Below are positions 41,678 to 48,930 of a stretch of DNA of 64,000 bases, one piece after another. Location: NCBI RefSeq assembly GCF_044748305.1, contig NZ_JBIVFT010000001.1:62001-126000 (forward strand), in the 5' to 3' direction. This DNA comes from Arthrobacter_E sp044748305. Lineage in GTDB: Bacteria > Actinomycetota > Actinomycetes > Actinomycetales > Micrococcaceae. Each line of letters opens with the position of its first letter. Positions within the stretch are counted from its first letter, which is position 1. The notes under the pieces were generated by a model. That model saw only the letters and a list, made by a program, of their open reading frames with translations, did not search any database and had not been told where the DNA came from. The position numbers and the translations under genes were made by a program.

Positions 41678-42337
41678 TCAGCCCCCGTAGCTCTTGCCGC
41701 CGGAGCTCTTGCCGAAGCCGCCGCGCGTCGTCGTGCTCTTGGTGAAGCTGCCTCCCTTGGAAGAGAAGCCTTTCGCCGCGGTGGAGCCCTTCGGCAAGGT
41801 CGAGGTGCCGCCCGAGTAGCTCTTCACCGAGGAGCCCACGGCCGGGATGACGCTGCCACGGGGGAAGAAGTACCAGCCGTAGTGGGCGTGGCCCCGGCCG
41901 GCCGCGCTGCTCGCGCCGGAGTCATCACAGTTCGCATCGTCCACCCGCTGCTGGGTGGACTCATCCGTGCAGACCTGTGCGTAATCCTCGTCATCGTTCT
42001 GACTGGAGACGACGGCGGTGATGGTGCCGGCCAGCAGTGCCGTGACGCCGAGCGAGATCACCAGAGTCCTGCGTCGGGTGCGCTTCTTGTGCTGCACCTG
42101 CTGCGCGGCCTCCTCCTGGGCGAAGGGATCCACATGAGGGGCTTGGGGGTCGGCATTCCCGGCCACTGCTTGCGCGCCCTGGTCCACCAGGGTGGGGTCG
42201 AGAGCGGGGGCCGTGGGCTGCCACGGGGGGACTGCGGATGAGCCCTCGGCCCGGCGCCCCGAACCGCTCTCGGGGACCTGCCCTGGGTCGCCTCCGGTCG
42301 ATGGCCGTGACGCCGACGCGTCGTCCTGTTGTGACAC
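41678..42337 (-). CDS. YgiB/DUF1190-like membrane-anchored protein
   Basis: The 219-residue protein has a disordered, Pro/Gly/Asp-rich N-terminus, one transmembrane helix (about residues 89-109; TLVISLGVTALLAGTITAVV), and a small Cys pair (VCTDESTQQRVDDANCDD). The C-terminal tail has Ser/Gly/Lys repeats ending in RGGFGKSSGGKSYGG. The cysteine block, a HYGWYFFPRG segment, and the RGGFG tail resemble E. coli YgiB, which partners YgiC. It directly precedes the YgiC-like gene. GTG 42337 is preferred because GGAGGAAGAGG precedes it; an in-frame ATG at 42394 is possible. Confidence 0.72.
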   Translation of the reverse strand: MSQQDDASASRPSTGGDPGQVPESGSGRRAEGSSAVPPWQPTAPALDPTLVDQGAQAVAGNADPQAPHVDPFAQEEAAQQVQHKKRTRRRTLVISLGVTALLAGTITAVVSSQNDDEDYAQVCTDESTQQRVDDANCDDSGASSAAGRGHAHYGWYFFPRGSVIPAVGSSVKSYSGGTSTLPKGSTAAKGFSSKGGSFTKSTTTRGGFGKSSGGKSYGG

Positions 42338-42502
42338 TGCCTCTTCCTCCCCCGGGACGGGACTTCGTCTGACTCCTCGGTCAGTGTGATTCACCTGTCA
42401 GTGTACTGAGCAGAGGACCTCCTGACCGAGGGATCGGATGGGCAGGAGTACCCATGCGGGCGGAGCGGCCGGTAAGGGTGGCGGGCCTGCAAGACTGGAG
42501 TC

Positions 42503-43993
42503 ATGACGCAGACTCCCCGCTGGGGCACCCTCCGCCGTTGGGTCAGGTTCGTGTTCGGAGTGCAGCGGCCCGGGCTCGGGCTGGTCCTCGCCGTGATTCT
42601 GCCTGCTCTGATCGAAGCGCTCGCGACGGTCGTCGGGTCACGCGACTTCACGCTGGTGGTGCTGCTGCATCTGGCCGGAGCCGTGCTCGTGGCCGCTCTG
42701 GGCGGTCTCTGGCCGGCCGTCGTGGCCTCGGTTTTCGCGGCCCTGTTGCTGAATCTGTTCTCCACGGCGCCCATCGGGTCCTTCCACGTCGTGGATTCGA
42801 AAGCCGCGCTGACACTCATCATCTTCCTCGTCGTGGCCTGTTCCATGGCGCTCGCCGTCGGCCTGGCCGGTCGTCGGGCGTTCCAGGCCGAAGAGGCCCG
42901 GGACGAGGCCTCGCTGCTGAACAGCCTCGCATTGCGGATCCTCGGCTCGGACGATTCCCTGGAGTCCTTCCTCGGCCGGCTCAGCGAGACCCTCGGCGGG
43001 CGGCCGGTGACGCTCCTCGCTGTGGAGGAAGAGGGTGGATGGCCGCACGGCACCCGGAGCGAGCGGGTACTGGCGAGCACCTCGGCCGAAGCGCCGGTGC
43101 GCTCGGCCGCTGCGGGGGCTGCCGTCGCCGTCGGCGATCAGTACCGGCTGCTGGTGGGCGGCACTGAACTGGACGCACGGCAGCAGCACCTTCTGGGGGC
43201 GTTCGTGGCTCTCGTCGTGGCGGTACGGGCGCGTCAGGAACTCGGCGCGAGCCAGCGGGAGAACGCCCGCCTCAGCGAGGGGAACATCATGCGCACGGCC
43301 ATTCTGCAGGCTGTGTCTCATGACCTCAGGACACCCATCGCAGGGATCAAACTGAACGTGGCCACGCTGCGGCAGGACGCAGTGGAGTTCAGCCCGGAGG
43401 AGCAGGCCGAGCTGCTGGCTTCGATCGAGGACTACACGGACCGGCTGTCCTCCCTGGTGGCCAATCTGCTGGACATGTCTCGCCTCACGGGCGAATCGGC
43501 GGCACCGCTGCTACGGCCGGTGCGCTGGCACGAGGTCATGGAACGTGCCCTCTTTGCCGTGCCGCAGGGGCTGGTCCGGCTCGATCTGGCAGGACACGCC
43601 CCGGTGGAGGCCGACCCCGGCATGCTGGAGAGAGTGGTGGCCAACATCGCCGAGAACGCGGTACGGCACGGGCGCGGTGCCGCGATCGAGATCACCGCTC
43701 GGGAAGGGGTCGCCCTGGAGGGGCGGCCGGCCTCGGAACTGTGCATCGCGGATCACGGCCCGGGCATCGATCTGGAACGCCAGGAGGAACTCTTCCAGCC
43801 GTTCCAGAGCCTCGACGACTCGTCGCAGGGAGGCGTGCACGGAATCGGCCTCGGACTGGCCGTGGCGCGGGGATTCACCCAGGCCATGGGAGGACGTCTG
43901 CGCGCAGAAGCCACCCCGGGTGGGGGAGCGACGATGGTGCTGACCCTGCCACTGTCCGTGGGAGCGGGGACGACGACGGAGGGACCGCAGTGA
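42503..43993 (+). CDS. KdpD-like sensor histidine kinase without the N-terminal Usp/KdpD domain
   Basis: The 496-residue kinase begins with four transmembrane helices matching the KdpD DUF4118 region (about 20-125), then a GAF-like region. The HisKA domain carries the phosphoacceptor H273 (AVSHDLRTPIAG), followed by HATPase (NIAENAVRHG, IADHGPGID, GIGLGLAVARGF). Full-length KdpD has about 370 extra N-terminal residues (KdpD plus Usp domains) that are absent here. No kdpFABC genes are present in the window. The regulator gene overlaps by 4 nt. Confidence 0.87.
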   Translation: MTQTPRWGTLRRWVRFVFGVQRPGLGLVLAVILPALIEALATVVGSRDFTLVVLLHLAGAVLVAALGGLWPAVVASVFAALLLNLFSTAPIGSFHVVDSKAALTLIIFLVVACSMALAVGLAGRRAFQAEEARDEASLLNSLALRILGSDDSLESFLGRLSETLGGRPVTLLAVEEEGGWPHGTRSERVLASTSAEAPVRSAAAGAAVAVGDQYRLLVGGTELDARQQHLLGAFVALVVAVRARQELGASQRENARLSEGNIMRTAILQAVSHDLRTPIAGIKLNVATLRQDAVEFSPEEQAELLASIEDYTDRLSSLVANLLDMSRLTGESAAPLLRPVRWHEVMERALFAVPQGLVRLDLAGHAPVEADPGMLERVVANIAENAVRHGRGAAIEITAREGVALEGRPASELCIADHGPGIDLERQEELFQPFQSLDDSSQGGVHGIGLGLAVARGFTQAMGGRLRAEATPGGGATMVLTLPLSVGAGTTTEGPQ

Positions 43994-44664
43994 CCAAGGT
44001 TCTGGTGGTTGAGGACGAACCGGGCATCGCCCGGGCGCTCCAGCTGAACTTCAAGGTGCACGGCTACCAGTCCGTGCTGGCCCATAACGATGCGATGGCC
44101 AGGAGGCTCGCAGCGGACGAACGGCCCGACGTCGTCATCCTGGATCTCGGCCTTCCCGACGGCGACGGCATCGAGTTCCTCCGCTGGTTGCGTCAGTGGA
44201 GCGAACTGCCCGTGATAGTCCTTTCTGCGCGCCATGGTTCGCACGACAAGGTGGCGGCGCTTGACGCGGGTGCCGACGACTACGTGACCAAGCCGTTCGG
44301 CATCGAGGAATTGATGGCGCGGTTGCGGGCTGCCACCCGGCGGTCCTCGGCCCGTTCGGAAAGCCCCCAGGTCCAGGGGGCTGATTTCACGGTGGATCTC
44401 GCGGCGCGGAGAGTGACCAGGGACGGGGCTGAGGTGCGGCTGACCCCTACCGAGTGGAGCATCCTGGAGATCCTGGTGCGCAATCAAGGCCGCCTGGTGA
44501 GTCAGCAGCAGCTGCTCATGCAGGTGTGGGGACCGGCCTATGCCAAGGAGACCCAGTATCTCCGGGTCTACCTGAACCAATTGCGCCGCAAGCTGGAGAA
44601 GGACCCCGCCACCCCTCGGCATCTCATCACGGAGGCCGGGATGGGGTACCGCTTCGATCCGTGA
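43990..44664 (+). CDS. KdpE-like OmpR-family response regulator
   Basis: The 224-residue regulator has a receiver domain with phosphoacceptor D52 (VVILDLGLPDGDG) and K101 (DDYVTKPFG), and a C-terminal winged helix (about 130-224; LTPTEWSILEILVRNQGRLVSQ and YLRVYLNQLRRKLE). It best resembles KdpE. The GTG start overlaps the kinase stop (GTGA). Targets cannot be read from the sequence; a potassium-uptake operon elsewhere in the genome is the default guess. Confidence 0.9.
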   Translation: MTKVLVVEDEPGIARALQLNFKVHGYQSVLAHNDAMARRLAADERPDVVILDLGLPDGDGIEFLRWLRQWSELPVIVLSARHGSHDKVAALDAGADDYVTKPFGIEELMARLRAATRRSSARSESPQVQGADFTVDLAARRVTRDGAEVRLTPTEWSILEILVRNQGRLVSQQQLLMQVWGPAYAKETQYLRVYLNQLRRKLEKDPATPRHLITEAGMGYRFDP

Positions 44665-44695
44665 AGCCGGCCGGCCCCGTGTCGGGGAACACGGC

Positions 44696-44701
44696 TAGGC
44701 T
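44696..44701 (+). promoter_or_regulatory. -10 element of a leaderless transcript (MOSC gene)
   Basis: TAGGCT is 6 nt before ATG 44708, with no ribosome binding site. Confidence 0.6.
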
Positions 44702-44707
44702 GGATTC

Positions 44708-45364
44708 ATGCATCCCGGAACCGTGCTGGCCGTGTGCCGAGTCCATGAGCTCCACCCCGACGTCGAGGGCAGGGTGGGCGTCACCGCGATCGACAAGCGC
44801 CCCGTCGACGGACCGGTGACCGTGCACCGGCTCGGGGTGCGCGGCGACATTCAGGCCGACCGAGCCAACCATGGCGGCTTCGATCAGGCCGTGTACGCCT
44901 ACTCCGAGGACGACGCCGACTACTGGGCGGCCGAGCTGGGCCGGGAGATCGCGCCGGGGTACTTCGGGGAGAACCTGCGCCTGAGCGGGATCGAAACCAC
45001 CGGTGCCGTGATCGGTGAGCGCTGGCGGATCGGGACCGACGTCGAACTCGAGGTGACGTCGCCGCGCGTGCCGTGTTCCACGTTTCAGCGCCGGGTCGAG
45101 GAGACCCAATGGGTGAAGCGTTTCACCCAGGCGGGCCGGGTGGGCTGCTATCTGCGGGTCATCAAGACCGGCACCGTCACGGCGGGGGACCACGTGCACC
45201 GCGTCTATGTCCCGGAGCACGGCGTGACCATCGGGCAGTGGTTCAGCGAGCCGAGCCTGGAAATCGTGGATGCCCTGAGGGATGCTGAGGCCGACGGTCA
45301 CATCGTGCTGCAGGAGGAGTATCACGAACGGTTCGAGCGGCTGGAGAAGCGCCTGAAGCGCTGA
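44708..45364 (+). CDS. MOSC domain-containing protein
   Basis: The 218-residue YiiM-like MOSC protein has VTAIDKRPVDGPV, GDIQADRANHGGFDQAVYAYS and YFGENLRLSGI, and the conserved cysteine in SPRVPCSTFQRR expected to bind sulfur or molybdenum cofactor. YiiM-type proteins participate in molybdenum-dependent reduction of N-hydroxylated compounds. GERWRIG and GDHVHRVYVPEHG complete the family pattern. Confidence 0.87.
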   Translation: MHPGTVLAVCRVHELHPDVEGRVGVTAIDKRPVDGPVTVHRLGVRGDIQADRANHGGFDQAVYAYSEDDADYWAAELGREIAPGYFGENLRLSGIETTGAVIGERWRIGTDVELEVTSPRVPCSTFQRRVEETQWVKRFTQAGRVGCYLRVIKTGTVTAGDHVHRVYVPEHGVTIGQWFSEPSLEIVDALRDAEADGHIVLQEEYHERFERLEKRLKR

Positions 45365-45445
45365 GCATGGTGGGAGATGCCCGGTGTGGGCAAGCTCACC
45401 AGCTCTTCCCCGGCTGCCCCGTAGCCGGGACGCACGCCCATCCCG

Positions 45446-45759
45446 TATGATGGATGCATCCCCCAATTCCGGTTTTCCATATATCCTGCCCAATTTTTGA
45501 GGCAGGACTGGTTGAACAAGGGGTCCGCAGGGTGTGCGGACATATTTCATGGAACGGCCGGCTGAGCACAAGGATGCTCGGAAGTAAGCACTGCGCGAAG
45601 CTCGCTGGGAGAGCGACAGGGTGCAGTGGGATGCCTGGCCATGGGATTGCAAGAGCGCTGGGTTTCCGAGCACCGGGTCAAACCGTCTCCGGTGCCCGTA
45701 TGCGGCCGCCACTACTCATCGGTGAGCCGCCCGGCTGGAATGAATGAGGTTCCATCCCC
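45446..45759 (+). ncRNA. Candidate structured 5' leader of the DEAD-box helicase gene
   Basis: After a TATGAT -10-like hexamer (45446-45451), about 300 nt precede the helicase ATG and contain several short perfect stems. These are TCCTGCC/GGCAGGA (45484-45490, 45501-45507), GTCCGCA/TGCGGAC (45523-45529, 45535-45541), TCGCT/AGCGA (45602-45606, 45612-45616), and GCACCGG/CCGGTGC (45670-45676, 45689-45695). DEAD-box RNA helicase genes in other bacteria often have long regulatory leaders, so cold or helicase-dependent control is plausible. Transcription start and fold are unproven. No supported gene lies in this interval. Confidence 0.45.
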
Positions 45760-47940
45760 ATGCCCGAAAACATCACGCCCGACGCCGTCGAGAACGATAC
45801 CGTCGCCGAAGAACTGACCGCCGCTCCCGTCGAGGAGCAGGCCCCCACCGCCGAGACCCCCGCCCCGGCCTCTGAAGAGGACGAAGAGGGCATCAAGTTC
45901 ACCGACCTCGGCATCGACGGCCGCGTGCTGGCCGCCCTGAAGGACGTCGGCTACGAGAAGCCGTCCCCCATCCAGGCCGCCACCATCCCGCTGCTCCTGG
46001 AAGGCCGCGACGTCGTCGGCCTCGCCCAGACCGGCACCGGCAAGACCGCCGCTTTCGCCATCCCGGCCCTGTCCCGCATGGCTGAGCTGCACGACACCAA
46101 CGGCCCGTCCCGCAAGACCCAGGCGCTGGTGCTGGCCCCCACCCGTGAGCTCGCGCTTCAGGTGTCCGAGGCTTTCACCTCCTATGCCAAGCACATGGAC
46201 GACTTCACCGTCCTCCCGGTGTACGGCGGTTCCGCCTACGGCCCGCAGCTGGCCGGTCTGCGCCGCGGTGCGCAGGTCGTCGTCGGCACCCCCGGTCGTG
46301 TGATCGACCACCTGGAGAAGGGTTCCCTGGACCTCTCCGAGCTTCAGTACCTCGTGCTGGACGAGGCTGACGAGATGCTGCGCATGGGCTTCGCCGATGA
46401 CGTGGAGAAGATTTTCCAGGAGACTCCGGAGGATCGTCAGGTCGCACTCTTCTCCGCCACCATGCCGGGCCAGATCCGCCGCATGTCCAAGCAGTACCTG
46501 AACGACCCGGAAGAGATCTCGGTCAAGTCCAAGACCACCACGGGCTCCAACATCCGTCAGCGTTACGTGCAGGTCATGGGCCCGCACAAGCTGGATGCCC
46601 TGACCCGCATCCTGGAGGTCGAGGAGTTCGACGGCGTCATCGCCTTCGTGCGCACCAAGATGGCCACCGAGGACCTGGCGGACAAGCTGAAGGCGCGTGG
46701 CTTCCAGGCCGCGGCCATCAACGGTGACATCGCCCAGGCTCAGCGTGAGCGCACCGTGGAGGCCCTGCGCGAGGGCAAGATCGACATCCTGGTGGCGACC
46801 GACGTCGCGGCCCGTGGTCTGGACGTGGAGCGCATCAGCCACGTCGTCAACTACGACATCCCGCACGACACGGAGAGCTACGTGCACCGTATCGGCCGCA
46901 CGGGCCGTGCCGGCCGCAAGGGCGACGCGATCCTGTTCATGACCCCGCGTGAGAAGTACCTGCTGCGCGCCATCGAGCGGGCCACCCGCCAGAGCGTGGA
47001 GCAGATGCACCTGCCTACCGCGGAGACGGTCAACAGCCTCCGTATGAGCAAGTTCGCTGATCAGATCACCGAGACCCTCGAGTCCGAGGACGTCTCCGTG
47101 TTCCGCGATCTGGTCGCCTCCTACGAGGAAGAGCACGGTGTGCCCGCAGCGGAGATCGCCGCCGCCCTGGCCGTCATGGTTCAGGGTGATGAGCCGTTCT
47201 TCGTCAAGGAACTGCCGGCCGCTCCGGAGTTCCAGAAGCGTGAGCGCAACAAGGACGGCTTCAACTCCCGTGGCCCGTCGCGTGCGCTCACCGAAGGCAA
47301 CGCGACCTACCGTCTCGCGGTCGGCCGTCGCCAGCGCGTGATGCCCGGTTCGATCGTTGGCGCACTGGCCAACGAGGGCGGTTTCTCCTCGTCTCAGATC
47401 GGTGGCATCGACATCCGTTCCGATCACACCCTGGTGGAGCTCCCGGCAGATCTGAGCAAGGATCAGTGGGCCGCGCTGTCCAAGACGCGTATCGGCGGTG
47501 AGCTGATCCACCTGGAGCTGGACAATGGCCGTCGCCCCAACCGTGAGCGCAACGATCGCGGTGGCGACCGTGGCGGTGACCGCGGCTTCGGCGGCGGAAA
47601 CCGTGGCGGCAACTTCAAGGGCAATGGCGGATACAAGAAGGATTTCCGCAAGTCCGAGGAGGGCGGCTTCAACCGTGACCGTGGTTTCGGCGGTGAGCGC
47701 GGTGGCAACCGTGGCTTCGACCGCGACCGTGGTGAGCGCAGCAGCGCGGACCGCGGCGGACGTTCCTACTCCGAGCGCAACGAGCGCAGCTATGATCGGG
47801 ACAGTGGTTCCCGCGGTGGATACGGGGAACGGTCGCGTGGCGGCAACGGTGAGCGCTCCGGCGGTGACCGCAGCAGCAGCTTCGGACAGCGCAAGCCGCG
47901 CCACAACAAGGGCAATTTCGGCGGACGGAACTCGTGGTAA
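45760..47940 (+). CDS. DEAD-box ATP-dependent RNA helicase, CsdA/DeaD type
   Basis: The 726-residue helicase has an acidic N-terminal region (1-45), Q motif FTDLGIDGRVLAALKDVGYEKPSPIQ, Walker A AQTGTGKT, motif II DEAD, motif III SAT, and motif VI HRIGRTGRAGR. A DbpA-type RNA-binding domain follows (about 490-575; AVGRRQRVMPGSIVGALANEG). The C-terminal 150 residues are Arg/Gly-rich (RGGDRGGDRGFGGGNRGG and repeats), suited to RNA binding. CsdA-type helicases assist ribosome assembly and mRNA decay, especially in the cold. A GTTCCATCCCC stretch with no obvious Shine-Dalgarno sequence precedes the ATG. Confidence 0.92.
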   Translation: MPENITPDAVENDTVAEELTAAPVEEQAPTAETPAPASEEDEEGIKFTDLGIDGRVLAALKDVGYEKPSPIQAATIPLLLEGRDVVGLAQTGTGKTAAFAIPALSRMAELHDTNGPSRKTQALVLAPTRELALQVSEAFTSYAKHMDDFTVLPVYGGSAYGPQLAGLRRGAQVVVGTPGRVIDHLEKGSLDLSELQYLVLDEADEMLRMGFADDVEKIFQETPEDRQVALFSATMPGQIRRMSKQYLNDPEEISVKSKTTTGSNIRQRYVQVMGPHKLDALTRILEVEEFDGVIAFVRTKMATEDLADKLKARGFQAAAINGDIAQAQRERTVEALREGKIDILVATDVAARGLDVERISHVVNYDIPHDTESYVHRIGRTGRAGRKGDAILFMTPREKYLLRAIERATRQSVEQMHLPTAETVNSLRMSKFADQITETLESEDVSVFRDLVASYEEEHGVPAAEIAAALAVMVQGDEPFFVKELPAAPEFQKRERNKDGFNSRGPSRALTEGNATYRLAVGRRQRVMPGSIVGALANEGGFSSSQIGGIDIRSDHTLVELPADLSKDQWAALSKTRIGGELIHLELDNGRRPNRERNDRGGDRGGDRGFGGGNRGGNFKGNGGYKKDFRKSEEGGFNRDRGFGGERGGNRGFDRDRGERSSADRGGRSYSERNERSYDRDSGSRGGYGERSRGGNGERSGGDRSSSFGQRKPRHNKGNFGGRNSW

Positions 47941-47954
47941 CTGATTTTCCGGAT

Positions 47955-47985
47955 GGAGGCGTTCACCCTCAGGGTGGGCGCCTCC
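47955..47985 (+). terminator. Hairpin terminator after the helicase gene
   Basis: GGAGGCG (47955-47961) pairs with CGCCTCC (47979-47985), and inside it ACCCT pairs with AGGGT around a single base. A short T-run (CCTTTAAA) follows 5 nt later. Confidence 0.6.
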
Positions 47986-47999
47986 GCGCCTTTAAACGG

Positions 48000-48509
48000 A
48001 TGGATGATCCCGCGCAGGTGAATGATGCTGCGGAAGCGGAGGGGGAGACTGCGGCGATGCCTGCGGTCGACGACGGCGGACCGGAGCACCGCGCGGACGC
48101 TCCGGTGGATGCCCCGGCGCACGGCGGCGGTGAGCCGGAGCCTGAACAGGCGCGTCATCTGGCCGTTGGTGATGCCGGGATGGCTGCCGTCGAGTCTTCG
48201 ACCGGTCCCGGTGGCGCTGACGCCGAGGACACGGAGCCTGTTGGTCCTGAAGCCGACGACTCCGTTCTGATCGACGCCGAACGGACCGAAATCGAGCCCG
48301 TGGTCGAGGCCGTCAAGGTGCCGACGCGGCCGTCGCAGGTGACCGTGGAGGACGGCGAGACCATGGAATCCATCGCTGCCCGATGGGCCGTGGATCCTGC
48401 CGAGCTGGCCGGGCTGAATGCGTGGCTGACACCCAATTCCCGGTACCTCTTCCCGGGCCAGGTCCTGAGGCTCCCACGAGGGTCTGGAGGCCCGATAACG
48501 AGGGCCTGA
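48000..48509 (+). CDS. LysM-domain protein with a disordered N-terminus
   Basis: The 169-residue protein has an acidic, Pro/Glu/Asp-rich low-complexity region (1-110) and a C-terminal LysM domain (VTVEDGETMESIAARWAVDP, ending LFPGQVLRLP), which normally binds peptidoglycan or chitin. No signal peptide or transmembrane helix is visible, so how it reaches the wall is unclear. ATG 48000 is chosen because a terminator hairpin lies just upstream. GTG 47934, overlapping the helicase stop, would extend it by 22 residues through that hairpin. Confidence 0.7.
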   Translation: MDDPAQVNDAAEAEGETAAMPAVDDGGPEHRADAPVDAPAHGGGEPEPEQARHLAVGDAGMAAVESSTGPGGADAEDTEPVGPEADDSVLIDAERTEIEPVVEAVKVPTRPSQVTVEDGETMESIAARWAVDPAELAGLNAWLTPNSRYLFPGQVLRLPRGSGGPITRA

Positions 48510-48600
48510 CATGGGGTGATGTGATCTGCCTCAAAGAGGAAGGGAGGGGCCTTCCTCGATTTGGTGCTGGGCTGAGGATCCGGTAAAGTATTTCTTCGTT

Positions 48601-48672
48601 GCCCCCTTAGCTCAGTGGTAGAGCGCGTTCTTGGTAAGAACGAGGTCGCCGGATCGATTCCGGCAGGGGGCT
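48601..48672 (+). tRNA. tRNA-Thr (anticodon GGT)
   Basis: GCCCCCT (48601-48607) pairs with AGGGGGC (48665-48671), T48672 is the discriminator, and the anticodon loop TTGGTAA places GGT at 48633-48635. The T-arm CGCCGGATCGATTCCGGC is standard. CCA is not encoded. Confidence 0.96.
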
Positions 48673-48682
48673 CTGGATGAGG

Positions 48683-48726
48683 AGCCCGTGTCAAGGCGGT
48701 GATTGACCGGCTTGACACGGGCTTTT
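48683..48726 (+). terminator. Intrinsic terminator between the two tRNA genes
   Basis: A 13-bp stem (48683-48695 with 48711-48723) carries an inner CGGT/ACCG pairing, and TTT follows directly. It is the most classical Rho-independent terminator in the window, suggesting that the two tRNAs are separate transcripts. Confidence 0.85.
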
Positions 48727-48736
48727 GCTCATCCGT

Positions 48737-48810
48737 GGCGGCGTAGCTCAGCTGGTTAGAGCGCACGACTCATAATCGTGAGGTCCCGGGATCGAGTCCC
48801 GGCGCCGCTA
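48737..48810 (+). tRNA. tRNA-Met (anticodon CAT)
   Basis: GGCGGCG (48737-48743) pairs with CGCCGCT (48803-48809; the outer pair is G-U). A48810 is the discriminator and CCA is encoded at 48811-48813. The loop CTCATAA has anticodon CAT at 48771-48773. Absence of the mismatched first pair and GGG/CCC anticodon stem of initiator tRNA indicates elongator Met; a lysidine-modified Ile2 tRNA cannot be excluded by the anticodon alone. Confidence 0.92.
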
Positions 48811-48815
48811 CCAAG

Positions 48816-48847
48816 GAAGGCCCCGGAACCATGGTTCCGGGGCCTTC
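48816..48847 (+). terminator. Palindromic terminator after tRNA-Met
   Basis: A perfect 16-bp-arm palindrome with its centre at 48831/48832 (ACCATGGT) begins 3 nt after the encoded CCA. Confidence 0.75.
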
Positions 48848-48854
48848 TGCGTTG

Positions 48855-48891
48855 CCTGGACATCGATGGTGTCCAGGTACCCGGTTCGGGT
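48855..48891 (-). terminator. Pair of small hairpins after the DUF5107 gene
   Basis: CCTGGACA/TGTCCAGG (48855-48862, 48870-48877) and ACCCG/CGGGT (48879-48883, 48887-48891) lie in tandem, 40-76 nt beyond the stop of the minus-strand gene. Their role as terminator is tentative. Confidence 0.4.
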
Positions 48892-48930
48892 CGACAGGTT
48901 CCCGGACGCCTCGAATAGAACCGCGGGTTC

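Noticed and set aside
45454..45747. 97-codon open frame in the helicase leader
   Set aside because: No ribosome binding site, no family resemblance, and internal stems better explain the region as a leader; leaderless translation is not excluded.
48737..48810. Initiator tRNA-Met
   Set aside because: The first acceptor pair is G-U rather than the unpaired C1-A72, and the anticodon stem lacks the three G-C pairs of initiators.
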